From contig NZ_WHOY01000031.1 of NCBI RefSeq assembly GCF_009765445.1, forward strand, positions 2,256,971 to 2,320,970: a stretch of DNA of 64,000 nt, in the 5' to 3' direction. Shown here in pieces: positions 10,151 through 21,835 of the stretch. This DNA is from Pantoea sp. BAV 3049 (lineage in GTDB: Bacteria; Pseudomonadota; Gammaproteobacteria; Enterobacterales; Enterobacteriaceae). A program made the translations under genes and the position numbers. Every line of letters starts with the position of its first letter. Positions within the stretch are counted from its first letter, which is position 1. Below the pieces are notes generated by a model, which saw nothing but the letters and a program-made list of their open reading frames with translations, ran no database searches and was not told the origin of the DNA.

Positions 10151-11323
10151 TCAGCCCGCATTCGCGCGGATGATATCGGCAATCAGCTGGTTAACTGGTG
10201 CCAGGTCCAGTGCCAGCGCATTACTTTCGTAAGCCGGAGTTGAGCGAACGCTGGTGGCCAGCACGGCACCCTCTGTATTGTCGGTATCAACGCTGACCAG
10301 CGTCGACAGGCCAATACGCAGCGGATGCTTCGCCACTTCCTGCGGATCCAGTTCGATACGCACCGGCAGACGCTGAACCACTTTGATCCAGTTACCGGTA
10401 GCGTTCTGCGCGGGCAGCAGTGAGAACGCGCTACCTGTTCCCATATCCAGACCGACCACTTTGCCGTGATACACCACATCATCTCCATATATGTCGCTGG
10501 TCACGGTGGCAGGCTGACCAATACGAACGTTGGCAAGCTGCGTTTCCTTGAAGTTGGCATCCACCCACAGGTTGTTGGCTGGAACCACAGCCAGCAGAGG
10601 AGTGGTGGAGGAGATTTGTGAACCAACCTGAACGCTGCGACGTGAGATAAAGCCGTCAATCGGGCTGACCACTTCAGTACGTTGCAGAGCCAGCCAGGCG
10701 TCACGCAGCTCGGCCGCGCTCTGTTTCACCGCAGGCTGGTTTTCCAGCGAGGTGTTCAGGATCATTGCCTGATTAGCATTGTATTGCTGCACAGCGACAT
10801 CCAGCTGAGCTTTGGCGGTGGCCACAGCATCGCGTGCATGTTGCAGATCTTCTTTGCCAATCAGATTGGCGGCACCCAGCGGCTCACGACGCTTAAGATC
10901 GGCCTGCGCCTGATCGAGCGCGGTTTTCTGCAGGTCAATTGTCGCCTGATACTGCTTGCCGTTGATAATCAGCTGATGAGTCTGGCGTACGCTGGTGGCC
11001 AGGGCCGTCTGCGCTTGCTCAAAGGCCTGCTCAGCGTCGATTTTATCCAGCGTGACCAGCACATCGCCTTTTTTGACATAGTCGGTGTTGTCGAACCACA
11101 CCTTATTCACGCTGCCGGAGACCTGGGCCATCACCTGCGCCTGGTTTCCTGCGACATAAGCATCATCGGTTTCCTGGTAATGGCGTAGCACCATAAACCA
11201 GTAAACCAGCCAGGCAGCCCCGATTAAAATGAACAACACAGCCAGAAAAATTAACGCGCCTTTGCGTTTTTTCTTTTTGTTAGCTGGCTGCTGCGGTTGT
11301 TGGATCTCCGCATTTGCACTCAT
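10151..11323 (-). CDS. emrA: Multidrug efflux membrane fusion protein EmrA
   Basis: Periplasmic adaptor that links EmrB to the outer-membrane channel TolC, 390 residues. It has a lysine-rich N-terminus, one membrane anchor at about residues 22-44, a biotinyl-lipoyl-like half (GDVLVTLDKIDAEQAFE), a long coiled-coil hairpin rich in Gln/Ala (about 85-195) and a beta-barrel region. The ATG at 11323 is chosen because a GGAG ribosome site sits 5 bases upstream and the start matches E. coli (MSANAE). An upstream GTG (11335) would place the RBS inside the gene. Confidence 0.94.
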   Translation of the reverse strand: MSANAEIQQPQQPANKKKKRKGALIFLAVLFILIGAAWLVYWFMVLRHYQETDDAYVAGNQAQVMAQVSGSVNKVWFDNTDYVKKGDVLVTLDKIDAEQAFEQAQTALATSVRQTHQLIINGKQYQATIDLQKTALDQAQADLKRREPLGAANLIGKEDLQHARDAVATAKAQLDVAVQQYNANQAMILNTSLENQPAVKQSAAELRDAWLALQRTEVVSPIDGFISRRSVQVGSQISSTTPLLAVVPANNLWVDANFKETQLANVRIGQPATVTSDIYGDDVVYHGKVVGLDMGTGSAFSLLPAQNATGNWIKVVQRLPVRIELDPQEVAKHPLRIGLSTLVSVDTDNTEGAVLATSVRSTPAYESNALALDLAPVNQLIADIIRANAG

Positions 11324-11385
11324 GGTTTTCTCCACGTTTTCCTAGCCTGCCCGACAGAATACCTGGCGGTAGCTCTGTCCGGATT

Positions 11386-11414
11386 CTAAAATGCCAGCGG
11401 GTTAGCGCTGGCAT
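11386..11414 (-). terminator. Intercistronic hairpin between mprA and emrA
   Basis: Perfect 9-bp inverted repeat ATGCCAGCG / CGCTGGCAT with a 6-base loop, followed on the minus strand by TTTTA. It may be a partial terminator or attenuator that lowers emrAB transcription relative to mprA, or an RNA-stability hairpin. The short T run makes full termination uncertain. Confidence 0.5.
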
Positions 11415-11490
11415 AAGTTTGATAATTAGCGGTTTAAAATAGCGGTTATCGGCGGGCGGGGTGTCGCTTAATATGCTATTGCCGGATGAC

Positions 11491-12021
11491 TTAGCGAGAA
11501 AGTGCGGTAATCACTTCTTCTTCATCCATTTGATCGAGGCGGGTCAGCAACTTACGGGTGATCCCTTCCAGCTGAGTCTTTTCAGAAGAACTCAGGGCGG
11601 ACCACAACAACTGCAGACACTGATGCTGCGGTGGCAGCAGCTGACGCAGGAATTCATTGCCTTTCTCGGTCAGGTGCAGATGCAGGCAGCGACGGTCGTT
11701 ATCGCTTTCGCGACGCTCAATCCAGCCGCGTTTTTCCAGCTCATCGGCAATGCGGGTGGCATTGGTACGGGATGAGCCCAGCGCGGAACTGAGTTCAGAA
11801 GGCTGAATGCTGTGGTTTTCCTGTGCATCCAGGGTGATTAATGCCATGAACAGCGTCTCGTTAATTCCCTGAGCCTTGAGCATTTTGTTGCGGTTTTCCA
11901 GCAGTTTGCTCTGCATGTGCATGCACAGCCGCGTCAGCATGATTTCCTGTAACGGGAAATCTTTCTGACGGTTAGCGCGGAAATTCAGCATCTGTTCAAT
12001 GGGAGTAAACGAACTTTCCAT
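11491..12021 (-). CDS. mprA: MarR-family repressor of emrRAB
   Basis: EmrR/MprA represses the emr efflux operon and releases DNA when it binds uncouplers. The 176 residues equal E. coli EmrR. The winged helix-turn-helix is very conserved ([23 protein letters not shown], then the wing [10 protein letters not shown]). The ATG at 12021 gives the family start [13 protein letters not shown] reading from 12105 adds 28 residues that overlap the ygaH remnant. It is the first gene of mprA-emrA-emrB. Confidence 0.95.
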   Translation of the reverse strand: MESSFTPIEQMLNFRANRQKDFPLQEIMLTRLCMHMQSKLLENRNKMLKAQGINETLFMALITLDAQENHSIQPSELSSALGSSRTNATRIADELEKRGWIERRESDNDRRCLHLHLTEKGNEFLRQLLPPQHQCLQLLWSALSSSEKTQLEGITRKLLTRLDQMDEEEVITALSR

Positions 12022-12088
12022 CTGGGGGAACCTCATAAGTTGCAACTGGTATCGTAACGATGGTGATAAACAAGGGTTACTCCTGCGG

Positions 12089-12355
12089 TCAGGCTGTTTT
12101 TTCATGACCGGGGAACACCATCCGTAATGTCCAGGTCACTCCATAACCCAGGGCGCTAAACAGCATCGACAGAGTGATGCTGCAGGTTGATTCAGTTAAC
12201 CTGAAAGCCTGAACCCCTCAGGGCAGGCCAAAGCCGCGCAGAATGTTGGAAACCCCGGCCACGCTGAACGTCAAAAGTGACGTTAAGATGAACGCAGCGA
12301 TGATATTCTCAACCTCTTTGCGGACGAACCCGGCCACAATGGACGGGCATATCAT
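12089..12355 (-). pseudogene. ygaH: Remnant of ygaH (AzlD-type branched-chain amino-acid exporter subunit)
   Basis: Directly upstream of mprA, where E. coli has ygaZ-ygaH, one minus-strand frame from an ATG at 12355 reads a hydrophobic stretch, a TGA stop (near 12217) and then a further 42 codons. The last 32 (12089-12187) read [19 protein letters not shown]..., which aligns well with the E. coli YgaH end [20 protein letters not shown]. The part before the stop aligns only loosely. No ygaZ is present. I read this as a decayed ygaH; the upstream half is less sure than the tail. Confidence 0.55.
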
Positions 12356-12589
12356 CTGCTGTGTGGTGAAGAGCGGAACATTTTTATCTCTGCAACTTTC
12401 ACAACAGGTAACAAGTCTTTAAAATTCAATCAGTACAGTAAATGAACGTTACTCGATCGGGCATTCCGTTCATCTCTTAATAGTTTCATGCGAAAAAATA
12501 ACCAACATGAATAACTACAATGCTAACCATACCAGACTGTGTAAACGGTTAACAAGGCACTGGTCCTGAAAATTACTTAATTAATTATT

Positions 12590-13780
12590 TTACGGTTGAG
12601 AAGTGCTTGCTTCATAACGGGCTCCCCACCACCAGTTCAACAGATTAAGTATCGTTATGAAACCACCCGCAACGCAGACTCCGTGCCAGCCCGCGTGCTG
12701 AAAAGCGGTGGCAGAAATGAGTGAGCCAAATGCGCCGCCAATAAAATAGCTGGTCATATACCCTGCGGTTAGCCGGTTACGGGCCTCCGGCATGTGACGG
12801 TAGATCACGCTCTGATTGGTTATATGGACGCCCTGCACGGACAGGTCGAGCAGGATAATGCCAACAATCAGCGCGACCAGTGAATGACTTCCCACTGCGG
12901 TGATGCCCCAGGAGAGCAGCATGATGACCAATCCGCCGGTGGTGGTCAGTCGGGCTTTGCCTTTGTCAGCCAGTGAGCCAGCCTGCCGTGCGGCCAGTGC
13001 CCCGGCAGCGCCCACCAGGCCCAGCAGCCCGATCTCGCCTTCAGAGTAGCCATACGGCTTCGATGCCAGCAGGAAAGCCATTGAGGTCCCCAGCACGCTG
13101 AAGTTGGCAAATGCCAGGCAGCCAGTGACTGCCCGCGTTCTCAGAACCGGCGTGGTGAAGTAAAGAGTAAAAATGGAGCCGAGCAGCTGGCCGTAGTTCA
13201 ACGGAACCGATTGCTTATAACGGGGCAGAAAACGCCACAGCGCCAGAGCCATCAACACCATCAATACGCTGGCCACCCAGTAGACGGTTCGCCAGCCACC
13301 CAGTTGAGCAAGGCCACCTGCCACCGTTCGGGCCAGCAGAATGCCTAACAGCAGGCCACTCATCACCGTGCCCACCACTTTGCCGCGTTTTTCCGGCGCG
13401 GCCAGTGTGGCAGCCAGTGGGACTAAAATCTGGGCAACGACAGAGAACAGGCCGGTCAGCACGGTTCCCAGCAGCATCACGGGTAATGTTGGTGAAAGGG
13501 CAGTGATCACCATCCCACCTGAGGCCAGCAGGCTCATGATAACGATTAGCCCACGGCGCTCCAGCATGTCACCCAGCGGAACCAGCAGCAGCAATCCGGC
13601 AGCGTAGCCGAGCTGGGCGGTGGTCACGATAAAACCAGCCTGATTCACGGAAAGGGCAAAAGTACGGGCGACAGTCTCCAGCAGAGGCTGCACATAATAG
13701 TTGCAGGCTACAGAAAGGCCGGTTGCTACGGACATCAGGGCAACAAGGGCAGGGTTAAGACCTGGCTGGGGGGATTTCAT
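12590..13780 (-). CDS. ygaY: YgaY-like MFS transporter, intact
   Basis: Predicted 12-span major facilitator of the drug:proton antiporter type, 396 residues from the ATG at 13780. Marks are NYYVQPLLETVA in span 1 and GDMLERRGLI (motif A-like) after span 2. It occupies the place between proX and the ygaZ/ygaH site where E. coli K-12 carries the transporter pseudogene ygaY, so I call it the intact counterpart. Substrate unknown. A TTG nine bases upstream is an alternative start. The RBS is weak in either case. Confidence 0.75.
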   Translation of the reverse strand: MKSPQPGLNPALVALMSVATGLSVACNYYVQPLLETVARTFALSVNQAGFIVTTAQLGYAAGLLLLVPLGDMLERRGLIVIMSLLASGGMVITALSPTLPVMLLGTVLTGLFSVVAQILVPLAATLAAPEKRGKVVGTVMSGLLLGILLARTVAGGLAQLGGWRTVYWVASVLMVLMALALWRFLPRYKQSVPLNYGQLLGSIFTLYFTTPVLRTRAVTGCLAFANFSVLGTSMAFLLASKPYGYSEGEIGLLGLVGAAGALAARQAGSLADKGKARLTTTGGLVIMLLSWGITAVGSHSLVALIVGIILLDLSVQGVHITNQSVIYRHMPEARNRLTAGYMTSYFIGGAFGSLISATAFQHAGWHGVCVAGGFITILNLLNWWWGARYEASTSQP

Positions 13781-13871
13781 CGCGCTCAATATGGTAGTAA
13801 ATAAATGCAGTAACCGAATAGTAACCTAAAAAACTATTTCATTCACAAGATAATTCACAGGACAAACCAGT

Positions 13872-13901
13872 AAAAAAAAGGGTGACGCCAGCGCCACCCT
13901 C
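13872..13901 (-). terminator. Terminator of the proVWX operon
   Basis: On the minus strand an AGGGTG / CACCCT stem encloses a CG-rich loop and is followed by eight T. It lies 20 bases past the proX stop. Confidence 0.85.
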
Positions 13902-13920
13902 TGATGCAGTTTGTTATTGC

Positions 13921-14916
13921 TTACTTCGGTGCGGCCAGCGCGTCCTTCACCCAGCCATCGAACTGTGCCTGGTGTGCTTTGATCCAACCGTCAACGTGCG
14001 CATTGATATCTGCTTCTGAAGACTGGCCCTGATGCATGCGGGAGTTCTGTGCGTTGATATCCGCAATTGGCAGCTTCATTTCAGAGAACAGCTTCGCTGC
14101 CGCCGGGTTTTTCTCTGCCCAGGCTTTGTTGGCAACAATATGCATCACGTTAACCGGAAAGCCGTAGTTAGCGCCATTAGGCAGTTTGGTGTCGATATCC
14201 TTCTGCGCGCCAGGCATTGAAGAGTACGGCACCTGCAGCCACACCACATCACGGCCCGGAACCAGCACGTCGCTCACCCAGTAAGGCGTCCAGGTGTAAT
14301 ACAGGATTGGTTTGCCTTCTTTGAAGCGAGTGATCGTGTCGGCAATCATCGCTGAATAGTTACCCTGATTATGGGTCACCGTATTGCTCAGACCATACGC
14401 CTGAATCTGGTGGTTGATCACTGCCTCACAGCCCCAACCTGGCGTACAACCGGTCAGATCCGCTTTGCCATCTCCGTTGCTGTCAAACAGCTTCGCCAGC
14501 TTCGGATCTTTCAGCTGATCGATGCGGGTGATGTGATATTTTTCTGCGGTTTTTTTATCGATCAGATAACCCTGGGCAGCGCCCTCAACATAGGTTCCCT
14601 GACGATAAAATTTCGCGTCGCCGCCTGCGGATTTGTACATATCATCGTGCAGTGGCTGCCAGTTGGTGGCGATAAAAGTGCCGTCACCTGACGCGATTGA
14701 CGTGTAGGCAACGTTATAGTCGACTTCGGAAGGCTGTTCGACGGTGTAACCCAGCTTTTCCAGACCACGGCTGACCAGCAGAGTCTGGAAAGTTTCTTCC
14801 GAAATGCTGCTCTGCAGGGGTTTAACAGTGATCCCTTTGCCTGGCAGGTCGGCAGCGGAAACGTGAGAGGCGGCCAGCGTGGTAAATGCGGCGGCTAACA
14901 ATGCTGTCCTACGCAT
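13921..14916 (-). CDS. proX: Glycine betaine/proline-betaine binding protein
   Basis: Periplasmic substrate-binding protein of the ProU osmoprotectant ABC importer. The 331 residues match E. coli ProX (330). It has a signal peptide of about 21 residues ending SHVSA with cleavage before ADLPG. The conserved tryptophan segment [14 protein letters not shown] and the disulfide-containing [11 protein letters not shown] loop are present. Last gene of proV-proW-proX, followed by a strong terminator. Confidence 0.95.
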   Translation of the reverse strand: MRRTALLAAAFTTLAASHVSAADLPGKGITVKPLQSSISEETFQTLLVSRGLEKLGYTVEQPSEVDYNVAYTSIASGDGTFIATNWQPLHDDMYKSAGGDAKFYRQGTYVEGAAQGYLIDKKTAEKYHITRIDQLKDPKLAKLFDSNGDGKADLTGCTPGWGCEAVINHQIQAYGLSNTVTHNQGNYSAMIADTITRFKEGKPILYYTWTPYWVSDVLVPGRDVVWLQVPYSSMPGAQKDIDTKLPNGANYGFPVNVMHIVANKAWAEKNPAAAKLFSEMKLPIADINAQNSRMHQGQSSEADINAHVDGWIKAHQAQFDGWVKDALAAPK

Positions 14917-14993
14917 AGTGGATCCTTATTTTGATTTATCTTGCACAGAAGCAGGTGACGCGCGCAGGGCACGCCACCAGAAGCGTAATGGTG

Positions 14994-16193
14994 TTATTTA
15001 ATAAATGGACGAGTCAGCAGGCCCAGTGGACCACTGGCATACCAGCGGCGTGCTCCCCGGCTGCGGCTGTCACGGCCCACCGACTGGGTCAGACGGTCGA
15101 GGATAATGGCGAGGATCACAATCCCCACACCACCCACGGTAGCCAGCCCCATATCCAGGCGGCCAATCCCGCGTAGCACCATCTGGCCCAGACCGCCCAC
15201 GGCGATCATCGAGGCGATGACCACCATCGACAACGCCAGCATTAACGTCTGGTTGACCCCGGCCATAATGGTCGGCATCGCCAGTGGCAGCTGCACTTTG
15301 AACAGCAGCTGGCGTGGGTTGGCCCCGAAGGAGTCCGCAGCCTCAATCAAATCGGCTGGCACCTGTTTAATCCCCAGAATGGTCAGGCGAACAATCGGCG
15401 GCAGGGCAAAGATAATGGTCACCACCACACCGGGCACGTTGCCGATACCAAACAGCATGACGATAGGCACGAGGTAAACGAAGGCCGGCGTGGTCTGCAT
15501 GGCATCCAGCAGCGGACGGATGATTTTCGCTGCCCTCTCGCTGCGGGCCAGCCAGATGCCCAGCGGAAGCCCGATGAGGATGCAGAACAGCAGCGCAGTG
15601 AGCACCAGCGCCAGCGTCACCATCGCCTGTGACCAGGCGCCTATCGCGCCAATGGCGATCAGTGAAACCAGCGTGGCGATGCCCATACCGAGGCTGGACA
15701 TCTGCCAGGCGATCAGGGCAAACACCACGATGGCTACCGGAGCAGGCATGCCCAGCAACATATGCTGGAAGGCGCTGAGAATGTAGTCCACCGGTATGCG
15801 AATGCCTTGGAAAACCGGCCGGAAATGGGAAACGATCCAGTCGATACCGGTTGTTACCCAGCTGTCCAGCGGGATCCATGTTTTGTGGAACGGATCGAGA
15901 ATATTGAAATGTTCCACCTGGGGGGCCGGGGCGCTGTTCAGCCAGTCGCTGCCTCCGCTGGCAGCGGCATCATGCCCCGCAGGGGCTGCTCCGCTACTCC
16001 AGGCATCGCCGCCACCCGTATGGGCTGCACTGCCGGTTGGTGCGGCATCTGCCGGCGCGGAGGAGGCTCCCGGAGTGGACCAGGGATCGCTGCTGCTGGC
16101 AGCAGGCTGGGCGCTGTCAGCGGCCGGTGCCGAAGGAGCCGGAGCTGGCTGGGAGGACGCTGTTGCCCATGGATCGGTTGTCTGTTCACTCAT
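14994..16193 (-). CDS. proW: Glycine betaine ABC transporter permease ProW
   Basis: Inner-membrane permease of ProU, 399 residues compared with 354 in E. coli. The extra length is an Ala/Pro/Ser/Gly-rich N-terminal tail (residues 1-90) containing four spaced tryptophan units: DPWAT, DPWST, DAWSS and SDWLN. From [19 protein letters not shown] onward it aligns closely with E. coli through the membrane domain and the EAA-type cytoplasmic loop ([14 protein letters not shown]). Its start overlaps the end of proV by 8 bases, implying translational coupling. Confidence 0.94.
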   Translation of the reverse strand: MSEQTTDPWATASSQPAPAPSAPAADSAQPAASSSDPWSTPGASSAPADAAPTGSAAHTGGGDAWSSGAAPAGHDAAASGGSDWLNSAPAPQVEHFNILDPFHKTWIPLDSWVTTGIDWIVSHFRPVFQGIRIPVDYILSAFQHMLLGMPAPVAIVVFALIAWQMSSLGMGIATLVSLIAIGAIGAWSQAMVTLALVLTALLFCILIGLPLGIWLARSERAAKIIRPLLDAMQTTPAFVYLVPIVMLFGIGNVPGVVVTIIFALPPIVRLTILGIKQVPADLIEAADSFGANPRQLLFKVQLPLAMPTIMAGVNQTLMLALSMVVIASMIAVGGLGQMVLRGIGRLDMGLATVGGVGIVILAIILDRLTQSVGRDSRSRGARRWYASGPLGLLTRPFIK

Positions 16194-17385
16194 TGCTGGC
16201 TCCTTCGCGATCTAATGCCTGTAATAACATGCCTTTGGAAATGATTCCGATGTACTGGTTGTCTTCGCCCACAATCGGGACGGCACAGGGTGCCTGGGCA
16301 ACGTGTGACAACAAGTCGCTCAGTGAGGTCTCACCAGGCATAGCGGCAGGAGCTGCGAGGATGGCGCCATCCAGTCCTTCACCGGAAGCCAGAGCGGCCT
16401 TCAGTGAATCGGTTGACACCACGCCAACAAAGCGCTGTTTTTCCAGAATATAACCGTACTCACGATCATCGTCCTGCAGCAGCTTCAGCGCCGAACGCGG
16501 GCCAAAGCCCGGCGCTTTACGCATCAGCGAACCAGCACCACGACGGGCAATATCTTTCGCGCTGAAGACGTGGCTGATATCCACGCCGCGGAAGAAGGTG
16601 CGCACATAGTCATTGGCCGGGTTATTGAGGATCTCATCCGGCGTGCCGACCTGGACCACTTCACCGCCCTGCATAATGGCAATGCGGTCGCCGATACGCA
16701 TGGCTTCATCCAGGTCGTGAGAGATAAATACGATGGTGCGCTGGTGGCGGGACTGCAATTTCACCAGTTCATCCTGCATTTCGGTGCGGATTAAAGGATC
16801 AAGTGCTGAGAAGGCCTCATCCATCAATAATATATCCGGATTAATCGCCAGGGCACGGGCTAATCCAACACGCTGACGCATACCGCCGGATAATTCATCA
16901 GGGTAGGCGTGGGCATAATTATCCAGCCCCACCTGGCGCAGAGCATCAAGCGCTTTTTCCTGACGTTCCTGTAGCGGAATTCCGGCCAATTCCATTCCGA
17001 AGGCGGCATTATTTAACACCGTCATATGCGGCATTAATGCGAAGGACTGGAATACCATGCTGATTTTATTTCGACGAACCTGGCGTAATTCGTGGTCGGA
17101 TATTTTGGCGATATCGATGCCATCAATAATAACCTGACCGCGAGTTGGTTCTATCAGACGATTGAGAAGGCGAACCATTGTGGATTTACCAGAGCCGGAT
17201 AATCCCATGATCACGAATATCTCGCCTTCTTCAATGGCCAGACTGGCGTCTTTCACGCCGAGGGAGAGTCCTGTTTTCTCCAGAAGTGCTTCTTTACCGA
17301 TCCCTTTTTCAATGTGCTTAAAGGCACGGTCGGGATGTTCCCCGAAAACTTTATATAAATTTTTAACTTCGAGTTTTATAGCCAT
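16186..17385 (-). CDS. proV: Glycine betaine ABC transporter ATPase ProV
   Basis: ATP-binding subunit of ProU, 399 residues. Walker A is GLSGSGKST (61-69), the ABC signature is [15 protein letters not shown], Walker B is [13 protein letters not shown], and two C-terminal CBS domains (about 280-399) sense ionic strength in this family. It is the first gene of the operon. In E. coli, proU is induced by osmotic stress and silenced by H-NS through an element inside proV; no such element can be proved here by eye. Confidence 0.95.
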   Translation of the reverse strand: MAIKLEVKNLYKVFGEHPDRAFKHIEKGIGKEALLEKTGLSLGVKDASLAIEEGEIFVIMGLSGSGKSTMVRLLNRLIEPTRGQVIIDGIDIAKISDHELRQVRRNKISMVFQSFALMPHMTVLNNAAFGMELAGIPLQERQEKALDALRQVGLDNYAHAYPDELSGGMRQRVGLARALAINPDILLMDEAFSALDPLIRTEMQDELVKLQSRHQRTIVFISHDLDEAMRIGDRIAIMQGGEVVQVGTPDEILNNPANDYVRTFFRGVDISHVFSAKDIARRGAGSLMRKAPGFGPRSALKLLQDDDREYGYILEKQRFVGVVSTDSLKAALASGEGLDGAILAAPAAMPGETSLSDLLSHVAQAPCAVPIVGEDNQYIGIISKGMLLQALDREGASNE

Positions 17386-17780
17386 GTGATGGTTATATTC
17401 CTGGTTGGCGGTTAATTTCTTCTGTTTCTGTTTTGTCCTGGTTGAATATTAGCGGCCTATACCGTAGCACACTGAGATTCTGAGACAACCCTTCAGGCGC
17501 TTTCTGGAAATTCAGGTTGAGACAGCAATCTCCGAAAATGCCAGAGGGGGTAAGGGATTGAGGGGAATTTCAATGGGCTAAAAAAAATGAATATTTCGCC
17601 GCAAAAACACCGTTTGGCTGGCAAAATATTGCGTCAGGTGTCGCATTTTTCTGTCAAATAAAGCGAGGGAAAATGTCATTTATTTGTCATCCGATCTTGG
17701 TTGAACGGCTGATTAATAAAAAAATAATGGCACGGAAAGCAGGTTAAAGTGGCCGAAGGGCTCAGCCACCTGAAAGGGGC
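17386..17780. other. proV upstream / nrdF downstream intergenic region
   Basis: About 395 bases between two minus-strand operons, expected to hold the proU promoter. The middle (17580-17740) is A/T-rich. A weak hairpin GTGGC / GCCAC (17751-17771) follows the nrdF stop on the minus strand and may end the nrd operon, but its T run is only three. I could not place promoter hexamers with confidence. Confidence 0.4.
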
Positions 17781-18743
<963 letters not shown>

Positions 18744-18788
18744 TTAGTCTTCCGGGGCAGGCTGCTGGCCTGCCCTCTGGGTGTTAGC

Positions 18789-20939
18789 TTACAGCGAGCA
18801 GGAAACGCAGCCTTCGACTTCGGTACCCAGCAGGGCCATCTGGCGCAGGCGGATGTAATAGAGCGTCTTGATACCTTTTTTCCAGGCGTATATCTGCGCC
18901 TTATTAATGTCGCGAGTGGTGGCGGTATCGCGGAAGAACAGCGTCAGCGACAGCCCCTGATCGACGTGGCGGGTGGCTTCAGCATAGGTATTGATAATCG
19001 CTTCAGGCCCGATGTCATAAGCATCGCGGTAAAACGCCTGGTTATCGTTATTCATAAATGGCGCAGGGTAATAGACGCGGCCGGTTTTTCCCTCTTTTCG
19101 AATTTCAATACGCGACACAATCGGGTGGATGCTGGAAGTGGCGTGATTGATATAAGAGATAGACCCCGTTGGCGGAATTGCCTGCAGATTCTGGTTGTAA
19201 ATTCCGTGTTCCATGACCAGATTGCGCAGTTCCAGCCAGTCCTGCTGCGAGGGCAGGGTGAAACCGGCACGTTGAAACAGCGCGGCAATTTCTGCAGTGC
19301 GCGGCTGCCAGCTCTGATTCACATACTGTTCGAAGTATTCTCCGCTGGCATAGCGGGAATCCTCAAAACCGGCAAAACGCTCTCCGCGCTCCTGAGCAAT
19401 CAGGTTTGAAGTGCGCAGCGCGTGGTAAGTGATGGTGTAGAAGTAAAGATTGGTGAAATCCAGCCCGGCTTCTGAGCCGTACTGAATGCCTTCACGCGCC
19501 AGATAGCCATGCAGGTTCATCTGCCCCAGACCAATAGCGTGTGACTGCGCATTGCCGCGCTCAATCGAAGGCACTGAGTTGATATGGCTTTGATCCGAGA
19601 CTGCGGTCAGGCCGCGCACTGCGATTTCCACCGTGCGGGCAAAATCCGGAGAGTCCATGGTGTGCGCGATGTTCAGCGAGCCGAGATTGCAGGAAATATC
19701 CTTGCCGATGCGACGATAGCTGAGATCGTCGTTGTACTCGGTAGGCGTGTTGACCTGCAGGATCTCCGAGCAAAGATTGCTCATATTGATCCTGCCCTGA
19801 ATCGGGTTCGCACGGTTCACCGTGTCTTCAAACATGATGTAGGGATAGCCAGACTCAAACTGAATTTCCGCCAGCGTCTGGAAGAACTCACGTGGATTAA
19901 TAAAGGTGCGGCGAATGCGATCGTCGGCCAACATCTCTTCGTACTTCTCGCTGATGCTGATATCCGCAAACGGCTGACCGTAAATCCGCTCCACGTCATA
20001 AGGAGAAAACAACGCCATTGGCTGGTTAGTTTTCGCCAGCTGGAAGGTGATATCCGGGATCACCACGCCAAGCGACAGCGTTTTGATGCGGATTTTCTCG
20101 TCGGCGTTTTCTCGTTTGGTATCCAGAAAGCGCAGGATATCGGGGTGATGAGCGTGCAGATATACTGCGCCAGCGCCCTGACGCGCGCCCAGCTGGTTGG
20201 CGTAAGAGAAGGCATCTTCCAGCATTTTCATCACCGGGATCACCCCGGACGACTGGTTTTCAATACGCTTGATGGGGGCACCGGATTCACGCAGGTTCGA
20301 CAGCAGAAACGCCACGCCGCCGCCACGTTTGGAGAGCTGCAGGGCCGAGTTTACCGCGCGGCCAATGGATTCCATATTGTCTTCGATGCGCAGCAGGAAG
20401 CAGGAGACCAGTTCGCCGCGCTGCTGCTTACCGCAGTTCAGGAAAGTCGGGGTGGCAGGCTGGAAGCGCCCGGCCAGCATCTCTTCCATCAGCGACAGGG
20501 CCAGCGTCTGGTCACCTTTCGCCAGCGTCAGAGCGACCATGCAGACGCGCTCGGTGAAACCTTCCAGATAGCGTTTGCCATCAAACGTTTTCAGCGTGTA
20601 GCTGGTGTAAAATTTCCAGGCACCAAGGAATGTCTGGAATCGGAAACGGCGTGCGTAGGCCTGTTCAAACAGCGAACTGACAAATTCGAATGGGTAAGCG
20701 TTAAGCACCTCCGCCTCGTAATAGCCTTCAGAAACCAGATACTGTAAGCGCTCGCCCACCGAATCAAAGGTGACGCTGTTCGGCAGCACGTGCTGCAGAA
20801 AATAGTGGCGGGTCGCCTCATGGTCTTTATCGAACTGAATTTTGCCGTCTGCGTCATAGAGATTAAGCATCGCGTTCAGCGAGTGGTAATCCGCTGCGGC
20901 CGGATTTGGGATTATGAGTGTACTTTCTGTCGCTGCCAA
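18789..20939 (-). CDS. nrdE: Class Ib ribonucleotide reductase alpha subunit
   Basis: Catalytic subunit, 716 residues (E. coli 714). It shows the radical-site segment [22 protein letters not shown], the Gly-rich [13 protein letters not shown], and the redox C-terminus CVSCSL that NrdH reduces. The only start that fits the family N-terminus is a TTG at 20939, preceded at 9 bases by GGGAG. The first ATG would remove about 23 conserved-region residues. The start overlaps the 3' end of nrdI by 28 bases, suggesting coupled translation. Confidence 0.93.
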   Translation of the reverse strand: MAATESTLIIPNPAAADYHSLNAMLNLYDADGKIQFDKDHEATRHYFLQHVLPNSVTFDSVGERLQYLVSEGYYEAEVLNAYPFEFVSSLFEQAYARRFRFQTFLGAWKFYTSYTLKTFDGKRYLEGFTERVCMVALTLAKGDQTLALSLMEEMLAGRFQPATPTFLNCGKQQRGELVSCFLLRIEDNMESIGRAVNSALQLSKRGGGVAFLLSNLRESGAPIKRIENQSSGVIPVMKMLEDAFSYANQLGARQGAGAVYLHAHHPDILRFLDTKRENADEKIRIKTLSLGVVIPDITFQLAKTNQPMALFSPYDVERIYGQPFADISISEKYEEMLADDRIRRTFINPREFFQTLAEIQFESGYPYIMFEDTVNRANPIQGRINMSNLCSEILQVNTPTEYNDDLSYRRIGKDISCNLGSLNIAHTMDSPDFARTVEIAVRGLTAVSDQSHINSVPSIERGNAQSHAIGLGQMNLHGYLAREGIQYGSEAGLDFTNLYFYTITYHALRTSNLIAQERGERFAGFEDSRYASGEYFEQYVNQSWQPRTAEIAALFQRAGFTLPSQQDWLELRNLVMEHGIYNQNLQAIPPTGSISYINHATSSIHPIVSRIEIRKEGKTGRVYYPAPFMNNDNQAFYRDAYDIGPEAIINTYAEATRHVDQGLSLTLFFRDTATTRDINKAQIYAWKKGIKTLYYIRLRQMALLGTEVEGCVSCSL

Positions 20940-21322
20940 AATTCGGTTACTCCCTGAGATACGTTAGCGATGTCGTCACGGGTGCCCAGCAGTTCAAAGC
21001 GGTACAGGCACGGCACCTGACATTTCTGCGCAATGATGGTGCCTGCCAGACAATAGGCTTCACCAAAATTACGGTTCCCCGCGGCAATCACACCGCGGAT
21101 TAGCTGGCGGTTACTGACATCGTTTAAAAACTGGATGACCTGTCTGGGCACTGCTCCCCTGGCCGTGCCGCCGCCATAGCTGGGGACAACCAGGATATAG
21201 GGTTGATCGACCCTCAGGCAGTGTTCACTCTCCAGCGGAATGCGCAGGGCGGGTAAGCCGGTGCGAAGGACAAAGCGATGCGTGTTTTCCGACTGGCTGG
21301 AGAAATAGACCAGTGTCGACAT
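20912..21322 (-). CDS. nrdI: NrdI flavodoxin-like protein
   Basis: Flavoprotein that supplies oxidant for assembly of the manganese-tyrosyl cofactor of NrdF, 136 residues. The N-terminal FMN phosphate loop [13 protein letters not shown] and the glycine-rich [17 protein letters not shown] are clear. It follows nrdH after four bases and overlaps nrdE. Confidence 0.94.
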   Translation of the reverse strand: MSTLVYFSSQSENTHRFVLRTGLPALRIPLESEHCLRVDQPYILVVPSYGGGTARGAVPRQVIQFLNDVSNRQLIRGVIAAGNRNFGEAYCLAGTIIAQKCQVPCLYRFELLGTRDDIANVSQGVTEFWQRQKVHS

Positions 21323-21326
21323 CTGC

Positions 21327-21569
21327 TCAGCCCCGCATGGCGGAGAACTGACGGAGGGCAGAGATTTTATCCGGGCGGAAACCGCTCCAGTGATCTTCTT
21401 CCGCCATCACCACCGGCACCTGGCGGTAGCCCATGGATTTCAGCGTTTCCACTGCGGCGGGTTCATGGTCGAGATTGACCAGCTGGTAATCGATGCCCTG
21501 CTTATCCATCGCATTTTTCGTCGCATTGCACTGGACACAGTTGTTCTTTGTGTAAATAATAATGCGCAT
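21327..21569 (-). CDS. nrdH: NrdH glutaredoxin-like electron donor
   Basis: Small redoxin of 80 residues that reduces NrdE. Active site C11-V-Q-C14 lies after the first strand, and the C-terminal WSGFRPDKI motif is typical of NrdH. First gene of nrdHIEF, preceded by two NrdR-type boxes. Confidence 0.95.
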   Translation of the reverse strand: MRIIIYTKNNCVQCNATKNAMDKQGIDYQLVNLDHEPAAVETLKSMGYRQVPVVMAEEDHWSGFRPDKISALRQFSAMRG

Positions 21570-21642
21570 GATTCGTATTTACCTTGTTGGCCGGATGACG
21601 TCTCGAATGGCACGATTTTTGCTGACTATCGTTACCGCCGGA

Positions 21643-21691
21643 GTGCCACATGTAGTGGCTGTCTCAATGAGTTAAATACTAGATATAGTGG
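21643..21691. promoter_or_regulatory. Pair of NrdR boxes upstream of nrdHIEF
   Basis: Read on the minus strand, 21691-21676 is CCACTATATCTAGTAT, a close match to the NrdR consensus ACACTATATATAGTGT. A weaker second copy (CCACTACATGTGGC, ending near 21645) lies about 33 bases nearer the gene, roughly three helical turns, the usual spacing of paired NrdR boxes. This predicts repression when dATP is plentiful. Confidence 0.7.
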
Positions 21692-21781
21692 TTTGGAATT
21701 GCAACCACGCAATATCCAGGTTTTTATGATTTCTTTATTCTGACCGTTGCGAAGCCTTGTCACCAGAGGCTTGAGGCCAGA

Positions 21782-21817
21782 TAAAAAAAATCCCCGCAGC
21801 GCAAACTGCAGGGATTT
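21782..21817 (-). terminator. Terminator after ygaM
   Basis: Minus-strand stem AATCCCTGCAG / CTGCGGGGATT with a 6-base loop, followed by eight T, 19 bases past the ygaM stop. Confidence 0.88.
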
Positions 21818-21835
21818 CGGTGGGAAAGGACGGGA

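Noticed and set aside
9150..10232. Plus-strand frame of 360 codons, rich in His, Gln and Arg
   Set aside because: Antisense to emrB; the Gln/His/Arg-rich translation is typical of a reverse shadow.
19584..20747. Plus-strand frame of 387 codons
   Set aside because: Antisense to nrdE and without RBS or family resemblance.
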